64,000 nt of DNA from Callorhinus ursinus (Eukaryota > Chordata > Mammalia > Carnivora > Otariidae). A program made the translations under genes and the position numbers. Under the pieces are notes generated by a model. That model saw only the letters and a program-made list of their open reading frames with translations, did not search any database and had not been told where the DNA came from. This document shows, piece after piece, positions 37,913 through 50,385 of the stretch. Where the stretch lies: positions 1,300,373 through 1,364,372 of the forward strand of contig NW_020312935.1 of the NCBI RefSeq assembly GCF_003265705.1, read 5' to 3'. Each line of letters opens with the position of its first letter. Position 1 is the stretch's first letter.

Positions 37913-38344
37913 CTAAAGAAAAGACAGGAAATGAGATTTCTTTTGGTGTTCCCATGAAGAACACTGTAAAGGGCTCCCCCTTCAGTCCATCCTCCTGAAA
38001 GTGGTCTCGCCCATCACCCTTAGAGGGTCCCTTTTTGCCGAAAGCCTGTAACATACGAGCTGAATGAACTTGGACTTTAACCTCTCAAGAGCATCAGTTT
38101 GCTCAACTTTAGTCACTTCCTTCAACAAGCCCTCCTGGGCTTCCTGTTCTACTCAATGCTCATTTGCTTACTACTGAGCATTTATGTATATTTAGACAAA
38201 TATTTTCTTTCAGATGATTATGTTTCCCAGGCTGCTTTTTAAATATTTAATATCTACCATGCCTCTCACACTAGAAAAACAATTTTATTTCTTTTTAAAC
38301 TTACTTAGCCTTAATTCTTTCTTAGCTGTTAGTTACCTAGAGAA

Positions 38345-38575
38345 CAGAATCTGGAACCAGCAAGGACTAGGCTGGGATACTGATTCTGCTATCATTTACT
38401 AGCTCTATGACTTTGAAGGTTCCTGAATTCTTAACAGCCTCAGCGCCTTCACCTGTACAACAGAGATAATAGGAGCTCCCCCATCATAAAGACGTGTTGA
38501 GGATAAAATGTGATCAAGGACCTGACAGTTCCTGGGACAGAGCAGGTACTCGATGAGTATTGTTTTCTCTCTGTG
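38345..38575 (+). repeat. MIR SINE relic
   Basis: ACTAGCTCTATGACTTTGAA, TTCACCTGTACAACAGAGAT and a GCAGGTACTCGATGAGTATT end. Confidence 0.65.
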
Positions 38576-38978
38576 TCAAGCACAGGCAACTACCAAGCTC
38601 TCTAGCTTATAAAATGCTCAAACCACACCTAAAGACACCTCATTTTTTTCTCTCCTTCTAGCTCTTAATATCCATTGTTAAAGTCAGAAAAGCAGCCTTC
38701 TCCAACCGTTTCCTCATTGTCCTCACCAAAGCTGTGTTCACATTATTCCTAGTACCTGTTACTTCATCTGCACTTTGAAGACCGGATTTTATCTCCTCCC
38801 AGGACATAGGACCATTTTCCCAGCATTTTGCTGATATTGCCAATGGTGACAGACAATTTATTCAGCTAACTGAGTGCTCAGTAAGAACTCTGGGTCACTG
38901 AATTCCTGTCCCAGCCCCAACTACTTTCTAAACAACTTCATGCAGACTGTATGTTCAGCAATGCCAAACAACTCTTTT

Positions 38979-39176
38979 TTTTTTCTCAAAGATTTTATTC
39001 ATTTATTTGACAGAGAGAGACACAGTGAAAGAGGGAACACAAGCAGGGGGAGTGGGAGAGGGAGAAGCAGACTCCCTGCTGAGCAGGGAGCCCCCATGCG
39101 GGGCTCAATCCAAGGACCCTGGGATCACGACCTGAGCGGAAGGCAGACGCTTAACGACTGAGCCACCCAGGTGCCC
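38979..39176 (-). mobile_element. Carnivore SINE (SINEC)
   Basis: Full-length reverse copy; target-site duplication CCAAACAACTCTTTTT with small differences at the far side (from 39177). Confidence 0.92.
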
Positions 39177-39429
39177 CCAAACAGCTTTTTTTAATGACTT
39201 GGCATTCAGGGCCCTTTGGTCACAGAAGATAAAGAAGTCAAAGAAATGGGTTCAATGTATTCTGTGTCCCAGGAAGAAAGCACCCTGTGCTTCCTTTTCA
39301 CTGCTAGCTGGAAAGAAGCAGTGTCCAAGGTAACCAAAGCAGCCATCCTTCTACACTGCTTCACAGAGCGGGACAAATAAAGAGAAGTCAGTCCACAGAA
39401 AGAAAGGAAACCATGTGAGTGGAATTTAT

Positions 39430-39720
39430 GATACCTACCTTTGGGAATATATCCTGAAGAAACAACCATGGATATAAACAATGACACAGCCAGAAAGATG
39501 TTCATCAAAGTGCTTGCAATAATACTAACAAATGTGGGTAAATTTGATGGGAGAGATTAAAGGATTATTTAAACAAATAATGGGAATCATAAACATTCCA
39601 TTTCTTTAGGGAGTTAATGGGAGTGCGGTATGGAAATAAAATGTCTTATATGGACAAGGATGATACGCTGCATGAACTGATGAATATGATTGATTCAAAC
39701 CTTACAAAAGAAAACAAAAG
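39430..39720 (+). mobile_element. Possible old L1 fragment
   Basis: Words such as GGAATATATCCTGAAGAAAC and AAAGATGTTCATCAAAGTGC resemble an L1 ORF2 end. Weak. Confidence 0.4.
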
Positions 39721-41297
39721 AGAATGATAAAAAAAAATAAAAAGAAAAAAAAAGCAAAAGAGAATGAAACAAAAATCCCCAAATGCTCTTCTCCCACACT
39801 GCTGGGACTCATGAATCACTCACAGCTACATAATGCAAACGGGGTCATGATGCACTGTATGTCTTCCTCTTTGCCCTCTGATTAGACAACTGGAGCCATG
39901 GCTGAGAGTCTAAGAAGGGAACATGAAACACCTTGAGCTGAGCTGACTCCAAAAAGGGCTGCTATAAACCTCAGTCTATTGCTGGGCCATCTTGTCCTGC
40001 TGCTATTCATGGTCTCCTACATTCAGAGGTGCTTCTGTTTTACAGATGAGGAAACCTTTCATCAGAGAGCAGAACAACACACTAGCCCTCTCTCTCAGTA
40101 ACCCATTTTACAAATGGTCTGGTAGCCACTTTCAGGCATCAAGTCCAGCCTGTGGATTATAATGAATGGGAAAGCCTTGTGTCTCAGGTACAGTAGCATT
40201 AGACCAGGAATGCTCCCTTATCTTGAGGTGCTAGAGACCCTGCTCCTTTGCAGCACCCCCAAGAAGTGTAACTGGATGCTGAGGAGATTAAAAACTTAGA
40301 GCTTTGGCCTTCAAGAGAGAAATACTCTCAGGACCACACTTGGCATGGAAAAGATGAAGTCATCCATCTTCAAATGGACCATGTGACCCTGGACACTGAG
40401 CAACTCAGTGATGACTATTCTAAAGTGAAGACTAGGTCTGCCTTCCTGTTTACCAAGTACCATCCAAGTCTTTAGATTCTTGTATCACCCTGGGGACGAG
40501 AAGGGACTCCCAAACACAGCTAAGATTAAATTTATTATTAGCCAGGTGTCAGGCTCAAAGCCCAATTAAAACTGATCTATCTAGAGAAAATGTCACTTCC
40601 TGCACCTGAATGTTGTGGAATAAATCCATGCTGACAACTTTGTGGGGGTTCCATGGAGGATTCTAGGAGTTCTTGCATAGAACAAATCTAGAATTGGAGC
40701 CAAATGCTATTAAACAATGGCCATGACCTTCATGGAGAAATGGGAGCAAAAATCCTCAAAAGTCCATGCCATGTCTCTGAATATAATAAACTGTGGTAAG
40801 AATGAGTATGAAAGAATCTTGTAGGATGTTTCATAATCCTCAGGACAAGAGGGAAGAAGTAGAGAGAGATGAATGCACCTTCTTTTTCTAAAGAGATCAA
40901 TTTCTCTGCAAGTCCCCAAAAAAATCAACAAAGAGAAAGACCCAAAAGATAATTTTTTAGAGGTCCCTATATCTCATTCTGAAGGTTTTAAAAAATGAAA
41001 AAACAAAAACAAAACTTAAAGCCCAAAACTTCTTCCTAGGGGGAGTGACATCTTCATTGTTAGAGTCTAGACCCTGGGATTAGCCCAAGGACCTCAAATA
41101 TGGACATATGTCCTAAGGTTTGTACCAACATGTTTTGTTTGATAGGTAAAGAGTAAGTCATCCTTCTTGGAATGGAAATAATAAACTGCCAGAAAGGAAC
41201 AGGGTTTCCTATTCCTGATTAAGGCTGGAATTCCTCCACAGAGAGAAGAGATATCCAAGTCTTGACTCAGGTCACATCATCAAGAAGCGGCAGGACA

Positions 41298-41499
41298 GGG
41301 GTGCCTGGGTGGCTCAGTCAGTTAAGTGTCTGACTCTGGGTTTCGGCTCAGATCATGATCTCGGGGTCCTGAGATTGAGTCCCACATCAGGGGCTCTGAG
41401 CTCAGCGAGGAGTGGGCTTGAGACTCTCTCTCCCTCTCCCTGTGCCCCTCCCCCCTGCACTTGATTTCTTAAGTAAATAAATAAATCTTTTAAAAAAAG
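41298..41499 (+). mobile_element. Carnivore SINE (SINEC), older type
   Basis: Head GGGTGCCTGGGTGGCTCAG, with the GTGTCTGACTCT variant after the A box and a shorter tail. Target-site duplication not clear. Confidence 0.9.
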
Positions 41500-43962
41500 A
41501 TGCTGGAGGACAAAAACCCCAATGACTAGAATAGGGTCTTGAGGGTATCCATTAAAGTGAACAGCATTTTCAATGCGACCACTGAGCAACTTTCAGCTTC
41601 TGTAAAATGAATGCCTTAGGACGAGCTTTAAGCCATATTATAACTGGACAGCAGTGGGCAGACTCTTGAGTCTCACCTAAAAATCTATACTGAGGTTTTA
41701 AATCTTGGGTCCTTGGGGAGCTACAAAGGGAAACTTTATTCTCTCAAAGTATGCATGAGCCCATTTAGAACAGATCCTCTCTGTTCCAAGTTGAGGACCA
41801 AACTAAATGTTCAGTAAAAGGCAAACCTCCCTGTATCTGTCTTGCTTTTTGAGAGAATGGGCATTCCATGGCTAGTTATGTCCAGTACCAGAATTCATGA
41901 CGAATAACACGAACATCAATTTAAAAAAATACATTAAAAAATGAAAGTTATGGCATGGTTGGGGATATAACAAGGAACAAGAGAGGCATAAAACAGAAAA
42001 GACAACCTGGCCAAATAAGAAATTGGGCATAAATGGCCTATTTCCCCTCTAATTCTATTTCCCCTCTTACCCATCTGGCCCTAGGAAAGGTAGAGTTTGG
42101 AAAAGGTAAAGAGCAGTATATTCAATGACCTCTTCACTTAGATCAACCAATCCAGTTTGGAGAAACATGAATTGTGTTGCCATGTGTCACTCAAAGTGAA
42201 AATGGAAGTATTCTTATTTAGTCATCTGAACCCACTTTTCAAGTTCATTGTTTAATGGAGGGGCAAAAATCCTAGATGATCAAAGTAGACTTCCAATCAC
42301 AATTATGAAAATGCCATTCCATATTATTCCCTTGCTACAAAAAAAAATTGCTATAGGACCTAACAGAGCAAGAAAGATAGCAAAGAAAGACAACATAAGA
42401 GAAAAGGAAGAATAAGCCCCAGGATAATATGAAAGAGATAAAAGGGTATGAGTATTGGGGGGGGTAAAGTAGAGGAATAAAAGAAAGAAATGTCTATCCA
42501 GGCATTGTTGAAATTATATTCTCTATCCCTGGCACCTCTGATAATAATGGGTTTAAGTTCTTCTTGAGTTTCACTGTTGAAATTAGCTTCCTTAAACACT
42601 TTTTGGACATTGGCGTGGCATCAGTCATGTGTTATACACACGGTCAAATGCACATAGTTGAAGGTAAAGCTAGCTTTCCTTCTGATAGTGTGTACCCATT
42701 CTCCCCAAAAGATTATGCCCACAGGACAAGCAGGATATTGAAACACTGTGTTTCCTGGAGTTTCCCTTGTTTGTACCTGCTCTCCCATTTTATTTTTAAG
42801 CATGCTTGGGCCATTCTGATTGTTGGGACACTCGTGAATGGGGGAATCAGGACAGATGGAGCAGTGGATGAGCAGTTTCCTCTTGCCTTTTTGAACTACT
42901 GGTATTTCTATGCTATGAGGCAAACTGAAGTTTTTAGCAGGAAAGGCTTTTCTTTTCTCACTTTTTAAAGATGGCACAGTGGCAATCCAGTGATTAAAGC
43001 TCATTGTCTGAATGATAAAGCCTCTGGTCCACTGCGTCCTGCCATTGTCAAGGCTCCTTCTGATTCAATTAGGGACAGAACACTGGGGGATTTCTGCCTG
43101 GTTTCTGTGGACCTAAGACTTTTATTTTTATCACATACTAACTTGGTTTTAAACAAAGCTTTGAAGCTTCCCAGGGCTAATCTTTAATGAAAATGGAGAG
43201 GCAAATAAAAAAGGCTGAAATAAATTCTAATGAAAACAGTGAAAGTGCTAATTCAGGTAGGGTGGAAGGAGATAAAAACGAAAATGGACTTTAAAAGAGG
43301 CAGGGATAGATTCAGTAAAAAGAAATATTCAAAATTTAACAGTGATGAGATTAGTTCAAAGAGTTTGGTTTGCCACTTCATTAATTTTCTCCACTGCCTG
43401 AAATATTTTAAAAAGTAGAAGATTAAAGATACCAACAAGAAATCATTATTAAATTATATGGTTAGCAGGGATTGAGCAAGGCTACTAAAGCTGAGAATAT
43501 AAAAGCCATTATATCTAAGCCCTTCTTTTCCCTCATTCTTCATATTTTCTGGAAATATTTTCTCACTGAAAAAAAAATCCACACTGATTCCAATCCAAAA
43601 GAGATTATTTTTAGAAACTATGAAATCTGACCAATCTGATTAGGGTTGTGAAACAAAATACAGTCCTGTATGTTAGTTTTGAGAGACTAGTGAAAAATGA
43701 TATATTTGGTCTTTAAAATCCAGGAGTTTAGCTATTAATAAATTATAACCAGGTTAATATTAACCGGGGATGGACAACACTGTGTTCCACATAGCTCAAT
43801 TCAAGTTCTTTAAACGAAAAAAAGGAGCATCATACACCAGAACCAAGTTATAAAAGTCTGACCTTGTTTGAGTTGGTTAAAAACTTACCACAAAAGTCAC
43901 AGATTTTTTTCATAATAACTGAGCTTTGAGTTCCCCCAAATTACAGCATATTGGTGATTTTT

Positions 43963-43971
43963 CTTACAAAC
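43963..43971 (-). promoter_or_regulatory. HYDIN: Tandem 5' splice site (GTTTGT) of exon B
   Basis: In transcript sense the exon edge reads TATAG|GTTTGTAAGAA. The upstream GT keeps the frame to exon C (arginine, valine, cysteine). The second GT, four bases on, has the better GTAAG intron consensus but would add four bases and place a TGA three codons later in exon C. This is the known GTNNGT class of overlapping donors; actual usage cannot be judged from DNA. Confidence 0.6.
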
Positions 43972-44173
43972 CTATACTTTTCTCTGTCTTCCTCTTCCTG
44001 GGTAGCAAGTATCTTCCACTGGAAATGGGCAATGATGTTACTGCGGTTGTGAAGAGTCACAGTTCGTTGATTGGACAGAGATATGTAGGTTTTCTCAATG
44101 ATCAAGGAATTCCTGTCCAGCCTTATATTCATGTCTATGGCAGCTCCATACAGAGATAAAAAGACTTTTTCAC
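43972..44173 (-). CDS. HYDIN: HYDIN coding exon B
   Basis: Internal exon of 202 bases that takes up the split glycine codon of exon A and ends two bases into an arginine codon. It encodes GEKVFLSLYGAAIDMNIRLD, closing one ASH domain, and then starts the next (SLIIEKTYISLSNQRTVTLH), ending in an acidic tail (QEEEDREKYR). Acceptor TTTCTAG|GTG is good. The donor is unusual: TATAG|GTTTGTAAG contains two overlapping GT sites four bases apart, and only the first keeps the reading frame into exon C. Part of the motile-cilium central-pair protein HYDIN. Confidence 0.94.
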
Positions 44174-44442
44174 CTAGAAATTAACAAAGTACAAACACAC
44201 TTTGAGATTTATTCAAGAATGACTACTCGGCTATCTTTTCCCCAAGGTGAAGTTATAGCACAAGCATTAGACATTTCATTATCCTCCCCCCTCCCCATCA
44301 ATCCAGAGATCAGACATGATCAGAAAACTTAAATATTATGTTTGATGTAGTTATAGAGAATCAAACTATCTTACTTTGGTCACTGTAAAAATCACATAAA
44401 ATATGAATTGTTATGGTGGGTGTTGCCTTTTCTTCTTTGTAA

Positions 44443-44647
44443 TTTTTTTAAAGATTTTATTTATTTGAGAGAGACAGACACACACACAGAGAGAGATAGA
44501 GAGCACAGGGAGAAGCAGAGGGAGAGGGGCAAGCACATTCTGCACTGAGTGCGGAGCCCAGTGTGGGGCTCCACCTCAGCACCCTGAGATCATGACCTGA
44601 GCCGAAACCAAGTCAGACACTTAACCGACTGAGCCACCCAGGTGCCC
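44443..44647 (-). mobile_element. Carnivore SINE (SINEC)
   Basis: Reverse copy with target-site duplication CTTCTTTGTAAT on both sides. It lies about 270 bases upstream of exon B in transcript sense and on the same strand. Confidence 0.92.
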
Positions 44648-44878
44648 CTTCTTTGTAATATTTTTAAGTCCTACAGCCTGACCATGAGGGCACGTGAGTT
44701 CTAGAATTATAACCATGTCTCCTCTTTATCCCAGGCATGAGTTGGCATTCTGATTCTTAAAGTAACTGTACCAAGTATATCTAAGACGAGCTGCTCAGCA
44801 TGCAAGGATCTAAGTCCAATCAAAGGGGATCAGAAAGAAAGAATTAATAACTTCATTAGTTAAAAAAAAAAACACACA

Positions 44879-45074
44879 GGGTGCCTGGGTGGCTCAGTTG
44901 GTTAAGCCACTGCCTTCGGCTCAGGTCATGATCCTGGAGTCCCGGGATCGAGTCCCACATCGGGCTCCCTGCTCGGCAGGGAGTCTGCTTCTCCCTCTGA
45001 CCCTCTTCCCTCTCGTGCTCTCTATCTCTCATTCTCTCTCTCTCAAATAAATAAATAAAATCTTTAAAAAAAAA
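44879..45074 (+). mobile_element. Carnivore SINE (SINEC)
   Basis: Full-length copy with GTTGGTTAAGCCACTGCC head variant. A-rich, CA-rich flanks make the target-site duplication (AAAAACACACA type) ambiguous. Confidence 0.92.
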
Positions 45075-45849
45075 ACAACACACACACAACTATTTAAAAG
45101 GAATCACTTCCTTCAACAGCAATTAAAACAAAAATCACACACTCACACATATCTAGGGAGTAGTTACATAGAAAGAAAACAAAATAGAAAGACCAAAGCT
45201 ATGTGTAAATTTTTAAAAATTTAATGTTAAGAACACCTTTATTCAGCATAGTAATTTAAGTTCCTGATTTCGTTCAAGATGCACCAATTCCCTTGATTCT
45301 AGGTAAAACATGAGGCCCCTTGGGCTTCCAAGGAGACACAAATGTATAAACTATGTTCTACCTGATTACTGCAATGTCACAGCTGCTGCCTCACTTGGAC
45401 ATCAAAGTAGAAAAAGGAAATACTTAAATACAAGGAACGTCCTGTGGATCTGTGCTGTTGTAATTTTAATCAGAACCCAGAAAGCATAAGCACTTGTGCC
45501 TTATTTTTTAGCAAACATTTCTGTTCCACTCACCATTGTATTAACCAAGCAGGCACTTAGTAAATTAATAATGCTTTATACAGCTCAAACATCCTTTATG
45601 CTCCATCACTTTGAACACAGAAAAACTTTCCCCAAAATTTAAAGAAAAAGTAGGCATTTGACTCTAAAATTTTAAACTTTTCTGTAAAAATGTATAAAGT
45701 AAAATTTTCCCAAATACTATAAAAGCATATACTGTGAAAATAAAATGTCTTCTCCCCTTCACTCAATCCTAGGCCAGCCTTTCAAAGGTAAGAGCTGTTA
45801 ATATTTTCATGTACTCCCCTCCTAAATAAAAGTATGTACTCTTTCAACT

Positions 45850-46200
45850 TTCAAACTTTCTGATGAGCTAAATTTAATAATATGATAAGTGAGAAATCAT
45901 TGTTGTTCTAATTTGCATAGTCTTAGTTATGGATGATGTTGAACATCTTTTCATAGATTAAAGAATTTTAAAGACTTTTTTCTGTGAGATGCCTATTATA
46001 GCCTTGTTCATTTTCCTTTTGAGAAGTTTACCTTTTGCTTATTGATTTGTGAGACTTTTTTGATATTAAAAAATAAGTTCTGTCATTCATGTTGCAATTT
46101 TTTCCTCCACTAGATATATGAACTTCTCCATGACTTTTATTTTTCTGAATAAGTCTCTTTTCTCTTAGTCCTTATATAGTCTAATTCTTTCCTTTATGGC
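45850..46200 (-). mobile_element. Old L1 fragment
   Basis: Resembles reverse L1 ORF2 3' sequence (TTGAACATCTTTTCATAG, GCTTATTGATTTGTGAGAC). The SINE at 46220 lies at its edge. Confidence 0.45.
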
Positions 46201-46219
46201 TTTTAAAAATAAGTTTATA

Positions 46220-46413
46220 GGGATGCCTGGGTGGCTCAGTCAGTTAAGTGTCTGCCTTTGGCTCAGGTCATGATCCCAGGGTCATGGGATCAAGTCCCTC
46301 ATCGGGCTCCTTGCTCAGCGAGGAGCCTGCTTCTCCCTCTGCCTGCCACTCCCCCTGCTTGTGCTTTCTCTCTCTCTCTAATAAATAAAATCTTTAAAAA
46401 ATAAAAAATAAAT
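46220..46413 (+). mobile_element. Carnivore SINE (SINEC)
   Basis: Copy with a perfect target-site duplication AAAAATAAGTTTATA at 46205-46219 and 46414-46428; inserted within an old L1 fragment. Confidence 0.93.
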
Positions 46414-47099
46414 AAAAATAAGTTTATATTTTTTTAAATTACATTTTTAACCTCAACTTCCATCTTCCCTTTAAAAGTAGCTCCTTTCTTAAAGAAACTA
46501 AGGCAACCATAAATAGGTCTGGCTCAACATACTATTTAAAATGAGACATAGGTAATGTTCTTTTTTTAGCAATGATAAAGTATGTTAATAGACTTTCCTG
46601 TTAAAATAACTTTAAAATCTGGACAAAATATGAACAAGCATCTTCTTAAGGTCACTTCAGAGCCATCGTGATAGTAAGGAACTATCAGCCCAAAAATTAA
46701 AGGAAAATAGGACCAAAGAGATCAGTGAGCATGGAAGAAAGTCTTGACCCAAGGATATGGTACTCTTGGCAATGCTGAGCTATCATTCCTGGGCAGGCAG
46801 GAGGGATGGCAATCAAAACCCTAAGTCTACAGAAAGGGGGGCTTAAAACAAACAAAAAGACTTTCTCCACAACAAGCTTATCCTCAGAGGACTGCACCCT
46901 CAAGATGAGTTTGAATTAGAAGTAGATTAGCCCTAATTCAGAGTTAAATATTATGCTGGAATTGTCTATGATTGGAGAGAACTTCAGTCCTTGGATTTGG
47001 TGATCATGGACTGGTTTCACTCTCAGAAACCTAGCAGGAGCAACTCACTTCTCTTTGGAGGAAAGTACTTATATCCAAAGTTTCAAATTTTTCAACATT

Positions 47100-47900
47100 T
47101 TTAAAAATACACATCCAAACATAACCAGGCATGCCAAGAAACAAAACTCCATTTGTTTGAACCAGCAGATATAAGAAAAACAGAAACAGATTAACAAAGA
47201 ATTATATACTAGAATCATCACATATAGATTGTAAACCAACTATGTCTAAAGAAACAAAGGATGACCTTGAAACTATATCCAAGGAGTGGGAAATCAAACA
47301 AAGATCTAGAAAAGTTGGAAAAGAGCCATACTAGGCTCTTATAGAAATAAAATAAAATCACCTAAATTTTTAAATCTCTATGAATAAGATTAATAAAATA
47401 ATTTTAATAATTTTATGAAGAGATTAGCAAAATGGAACATGGTTCAGAAAACACAAAAGGCAATATGAAGAAATAAAAATATATGAAAAATGAACAATGG
47501 ATGACTAAAATCCTAGGCAGATGGAGTGAGAAGGTATAAGTGTTTAATTGGAAACTTAGAAGGAAAGGAAAGATAAAATGAAGCAAAGACAGTATTTCAA
47601 GAGCTGATGGTTAAGAGTTTTCTAGGATTGATTGAAATCATCAGTTTACAATTCAAAAAGCCCAAATGATGTCAAGTGGAGAAATTAATATATGAATATA
47701 TTGTAGTGAAACTAAAGAAAATCAAAGACAAAGAGTAAGTCCTAAAAGCAGTCAGAGGAAAAGACATATTATCTTCAAAGGACCCATGGTTAGAATTACA
47801 GCTAACTTTTCAACTGGAGCAATGGAAACTAAAAAAAAAAAAAAAAATGGAATGGCTTCTTCACTGTGATGAAGGGGGAAAAATGTCAACCATGAATTTA
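47100..47900 (+). mobile_element. Old L1 5' / ORF1 fragment
   Basis: A-rich L1M-like sequence (ACCAGCAGATATAAGAAAAA, then GTCTAAAGAAACAAAGGATG and GTCCTAAAAGCAGTCAGAGG). No intact frame. Confidence 0.5.
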
Positions 47901-47929
47901 TAGTTTTTTAGACTTTTTTTGTTTGTCTA

Positions 47930-48250
47930 CAAACATCTTTGTTTTGTCTTCATTTTTAAGGATATTTTCAATAGGCAAAGGATTGTAAATTAGCCTTATT
48001 TTTCTTGAAGCACTTAAATAATATCACATTACTGTCTTACGGTTTCCATAATTTCAGCTGAAAAATTTGCCATCAGCATTATTAGTGTGCCATTTAAGTA
48101 ATGTGTCTTTTTTTTTCTTCTGACTCCTTTTATGACATTCTTTTTGCTTTAGTTTCCAGCAGTATTTGAACTAACAAGGGTTTGCTGAGCTTTGTAAACT
48201 GTGAATTATTGTCATTATCCTTTGGGAACTGATAGAATTAAAACATAGTA
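47930..48250 (-). mobile_element. Old L1 fragment
   Basis: Reverse L1M-like sequence (TTTCAGCTGAAAAATTTGCC and following), adjacent to but opposite in direction from the flanking L1 pieces. Confidence 0.4.
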
Positions 48251-48639
48251 TAAAGTCTCAGTAATTAAGTCAGCATTAAAAGATTGATGGAATAGAATAA
48301 AAAGTCAAAAGAGGCCCAAAAACATGCTAGAATTTATTATATTATAAAGGCAGCATCTCAAATCATTGGCATAACAATAAACTTTGTAAAAAAAAAAAAG
48401 CACTACTGGGACAACTTGGTAACCATATGGAGAAACATAACTCCCATCTAACAATAGAATAAATGCCAAATGAATAAAATATTTAAGTGTTCAATATGAA
48501 ACCATAAAAGTAGAACAATACACAGGAAAACTTCTTTGTAACTTTTGAGGGGAAAGTTTTCTAACCATGTCTCAAAATCCAGATTCCTCTAAAAAATATT
48601 AAGAAATGTGATTACATAAAAATGAAAAAAGAAATTTTG

Positions 48640-48770
48640 GGGTGGCTGGGTGGTTCAGTCAGTTAAGTGTCCGACTCTTGATCTCAGCTCAGGTCTTGGT
48701 CTCAGGGTTGTGAGTTCAGGCCCCACAGTGGGCTCCATGCTGGGCATGGAAACTTCTTTAAAAAAAAAGA
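48640..48770 (+). mobile_element. Short divergent carnivore-type SINE
   Basis: 131-base element with a recognisable head (GGGTGGCTGGGTGGTTCAG) and tRNA-like B-box region, but lacking the CT-rich body of the other copies. Target-site duplication AAAAAGAAATTTTG at both ends shows it inserted in this form. Confidence 0.75.
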
Positions 48771-50182
48771 AAAAAGAAATTTTGCATGCTGCAAAAATGT
48801 AAGTAAAAACAAAAGAAAAAGTGGCCAAAATATTTGCAACTCATATCTGAGACAAGGGAATTAAGTCCCCAAATATGTAAAGAAGTCTTAGAAATCAGTA
48901 AGACAATCCAGTACAAGAATGGGACAGAGTTGTAAGAAAAGAAATATATAGGCCCCCTATATGTGTTAAAAGATGCTCAACTTCTCTCATAATAAAAGTG
49001 ACACAACTAAAGTTGTATTTATATAACATTCCCCCAAATACATTGGGTAGAACAAAAGTTTGAGAACGTAATCTGTTGCCAAGACTGTGGGGAGAAGGCC
49101 CTTTTATACATTGCCATGGGAATGCAAAATGATACCATTTTTCCTCACTCATGGACTAAGTTTGGTGACACGTTAAAATATCTATCAAGCTTACAAAACA
49201 ACTTACCCTCTGGCCCACTTCTAGGAATTTATCCTGTAGATGAGTTAGAATAAGATCAGCAGAGTAGAAACAGCCAAAGTACCCACCAAGAGAAGACTGG
49301 CTAAATACTCTGTGTTACATCTAAAAGTGGAATGCCATGAAGGTATAAAAGTACAGGGTTATATGGAAAGATCTCCAGGATATATGATTAAGTGGAAAAA
49401 AGTAAGGTTTAGAACAATTCACATAGTGTGCTATTTTTATGTAAGGAGGGAAAATAAGAACATGCATTCATGTTTGCATCTATGTGCATAAAAACACCAG
49501 AATAAAATAAGAGCTGGGTGGGGTGAATGAGGCAAAGTAGAAATGACACCTTTCAATGTATACTTTTAAGATATTGCTTTAAGTTTTGAACACATGAACA
49601 CATTACTCATCCAAAACTTTAACATAATAAAGGATTATAGGGTCTTCAGGGAAACATTGTAAAGCTGCCAGATAGCACTAGTAATGAGAGAAATATAAAA
49701 CGAAATACTATCTCACAACCATCAGATTAACAAAAATCAAATAGTTTGGCAATGCTGTTTTGGAACTATATGGTAAGGATGTGGAAAAACAAGAATTTCC
49801 ATATAGTGCTGATGAAAATACAAACTGGTACAACCACTTGACTAACCAATTTAGTTTCCAGTAAAGCTCAATATACACTTGCCCTATAACACTGCAATTG
49901 CACTTCTTAAAATCTCATACAGCTGCACAAGACATATACAGAGATACTCATTGTGGTATTGTTTCTAATAGCAGAATACTAGGAAGAACCTCCTAATATT
50001 CAATAGGAGAATAGATTATAGCATGTTCACATGCTGGAGCGTGTTGCATTAGTTAAAATGAATCAGAGCTATATGGGTGTATGTGTTTAGATCTTTAAAA
50101 TGAAATGCTGAATCAAAAAGTCATGTTGGGAAATGGTATATACAGTATGATACCATTTATATCAAGTTTAAAACTACTCAAG

Positions 50183-50385
50183 CGGGGTGCCTGGGTGGCT
50201 CAGTCGGTTAAGTGGCCGCCTTGGTTTCAGCTTAGGTCATGATTTCACGGTCATGAGATCGAGCCTTGAGTATGGCTCCACGCTCAGCGTGGAGTCTGCT
50301 TACCCCTCTCCTTCCCTCTCTGCTCCTCTCCCCAGGCCCTCACTCACGCTGTGTCTCAAATAAATAAAACCTTTAAAAAGAAAAA
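50183..50385 (+). mobile_element. Carnivore SINE (SINEC)
   Basis: Full-length, moderately diverged copy. Target-site duplication AAAACTACTCAAG, second copy AAAACTACTTGAG. It interrupts L1-derived sequence. Confidence 0.92.

Larger units (their letters stand above)
37913..43971 (-). other. HYDIN: HYDIN intron B-C
   Basis: 6.1 kb intron with two SINEs (38979-39176, 41298-41499), one MIR (38345-38575) and a possible old L1 piece near 39430-39700. The stretches 39700-41297 and 41500-43971 show no repeat I recognise. Confidence 0.9.

Noticed and set aside
38658..38843. Minus-strand frame with protein-like composition (WEEIKSGLQSADEVTG)
   Set aside because: Exons B and C already join in phase with no missing residues, so it is not a HYDIN exon; no other family recognised.
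42564..42968. 134-codon open frame on the plus strand
   Set aside because: No recognisable domain, a frame of similar length on the opposite strand (42621-43004), and it lies inside a HYDIN intron. Consistent with chance.
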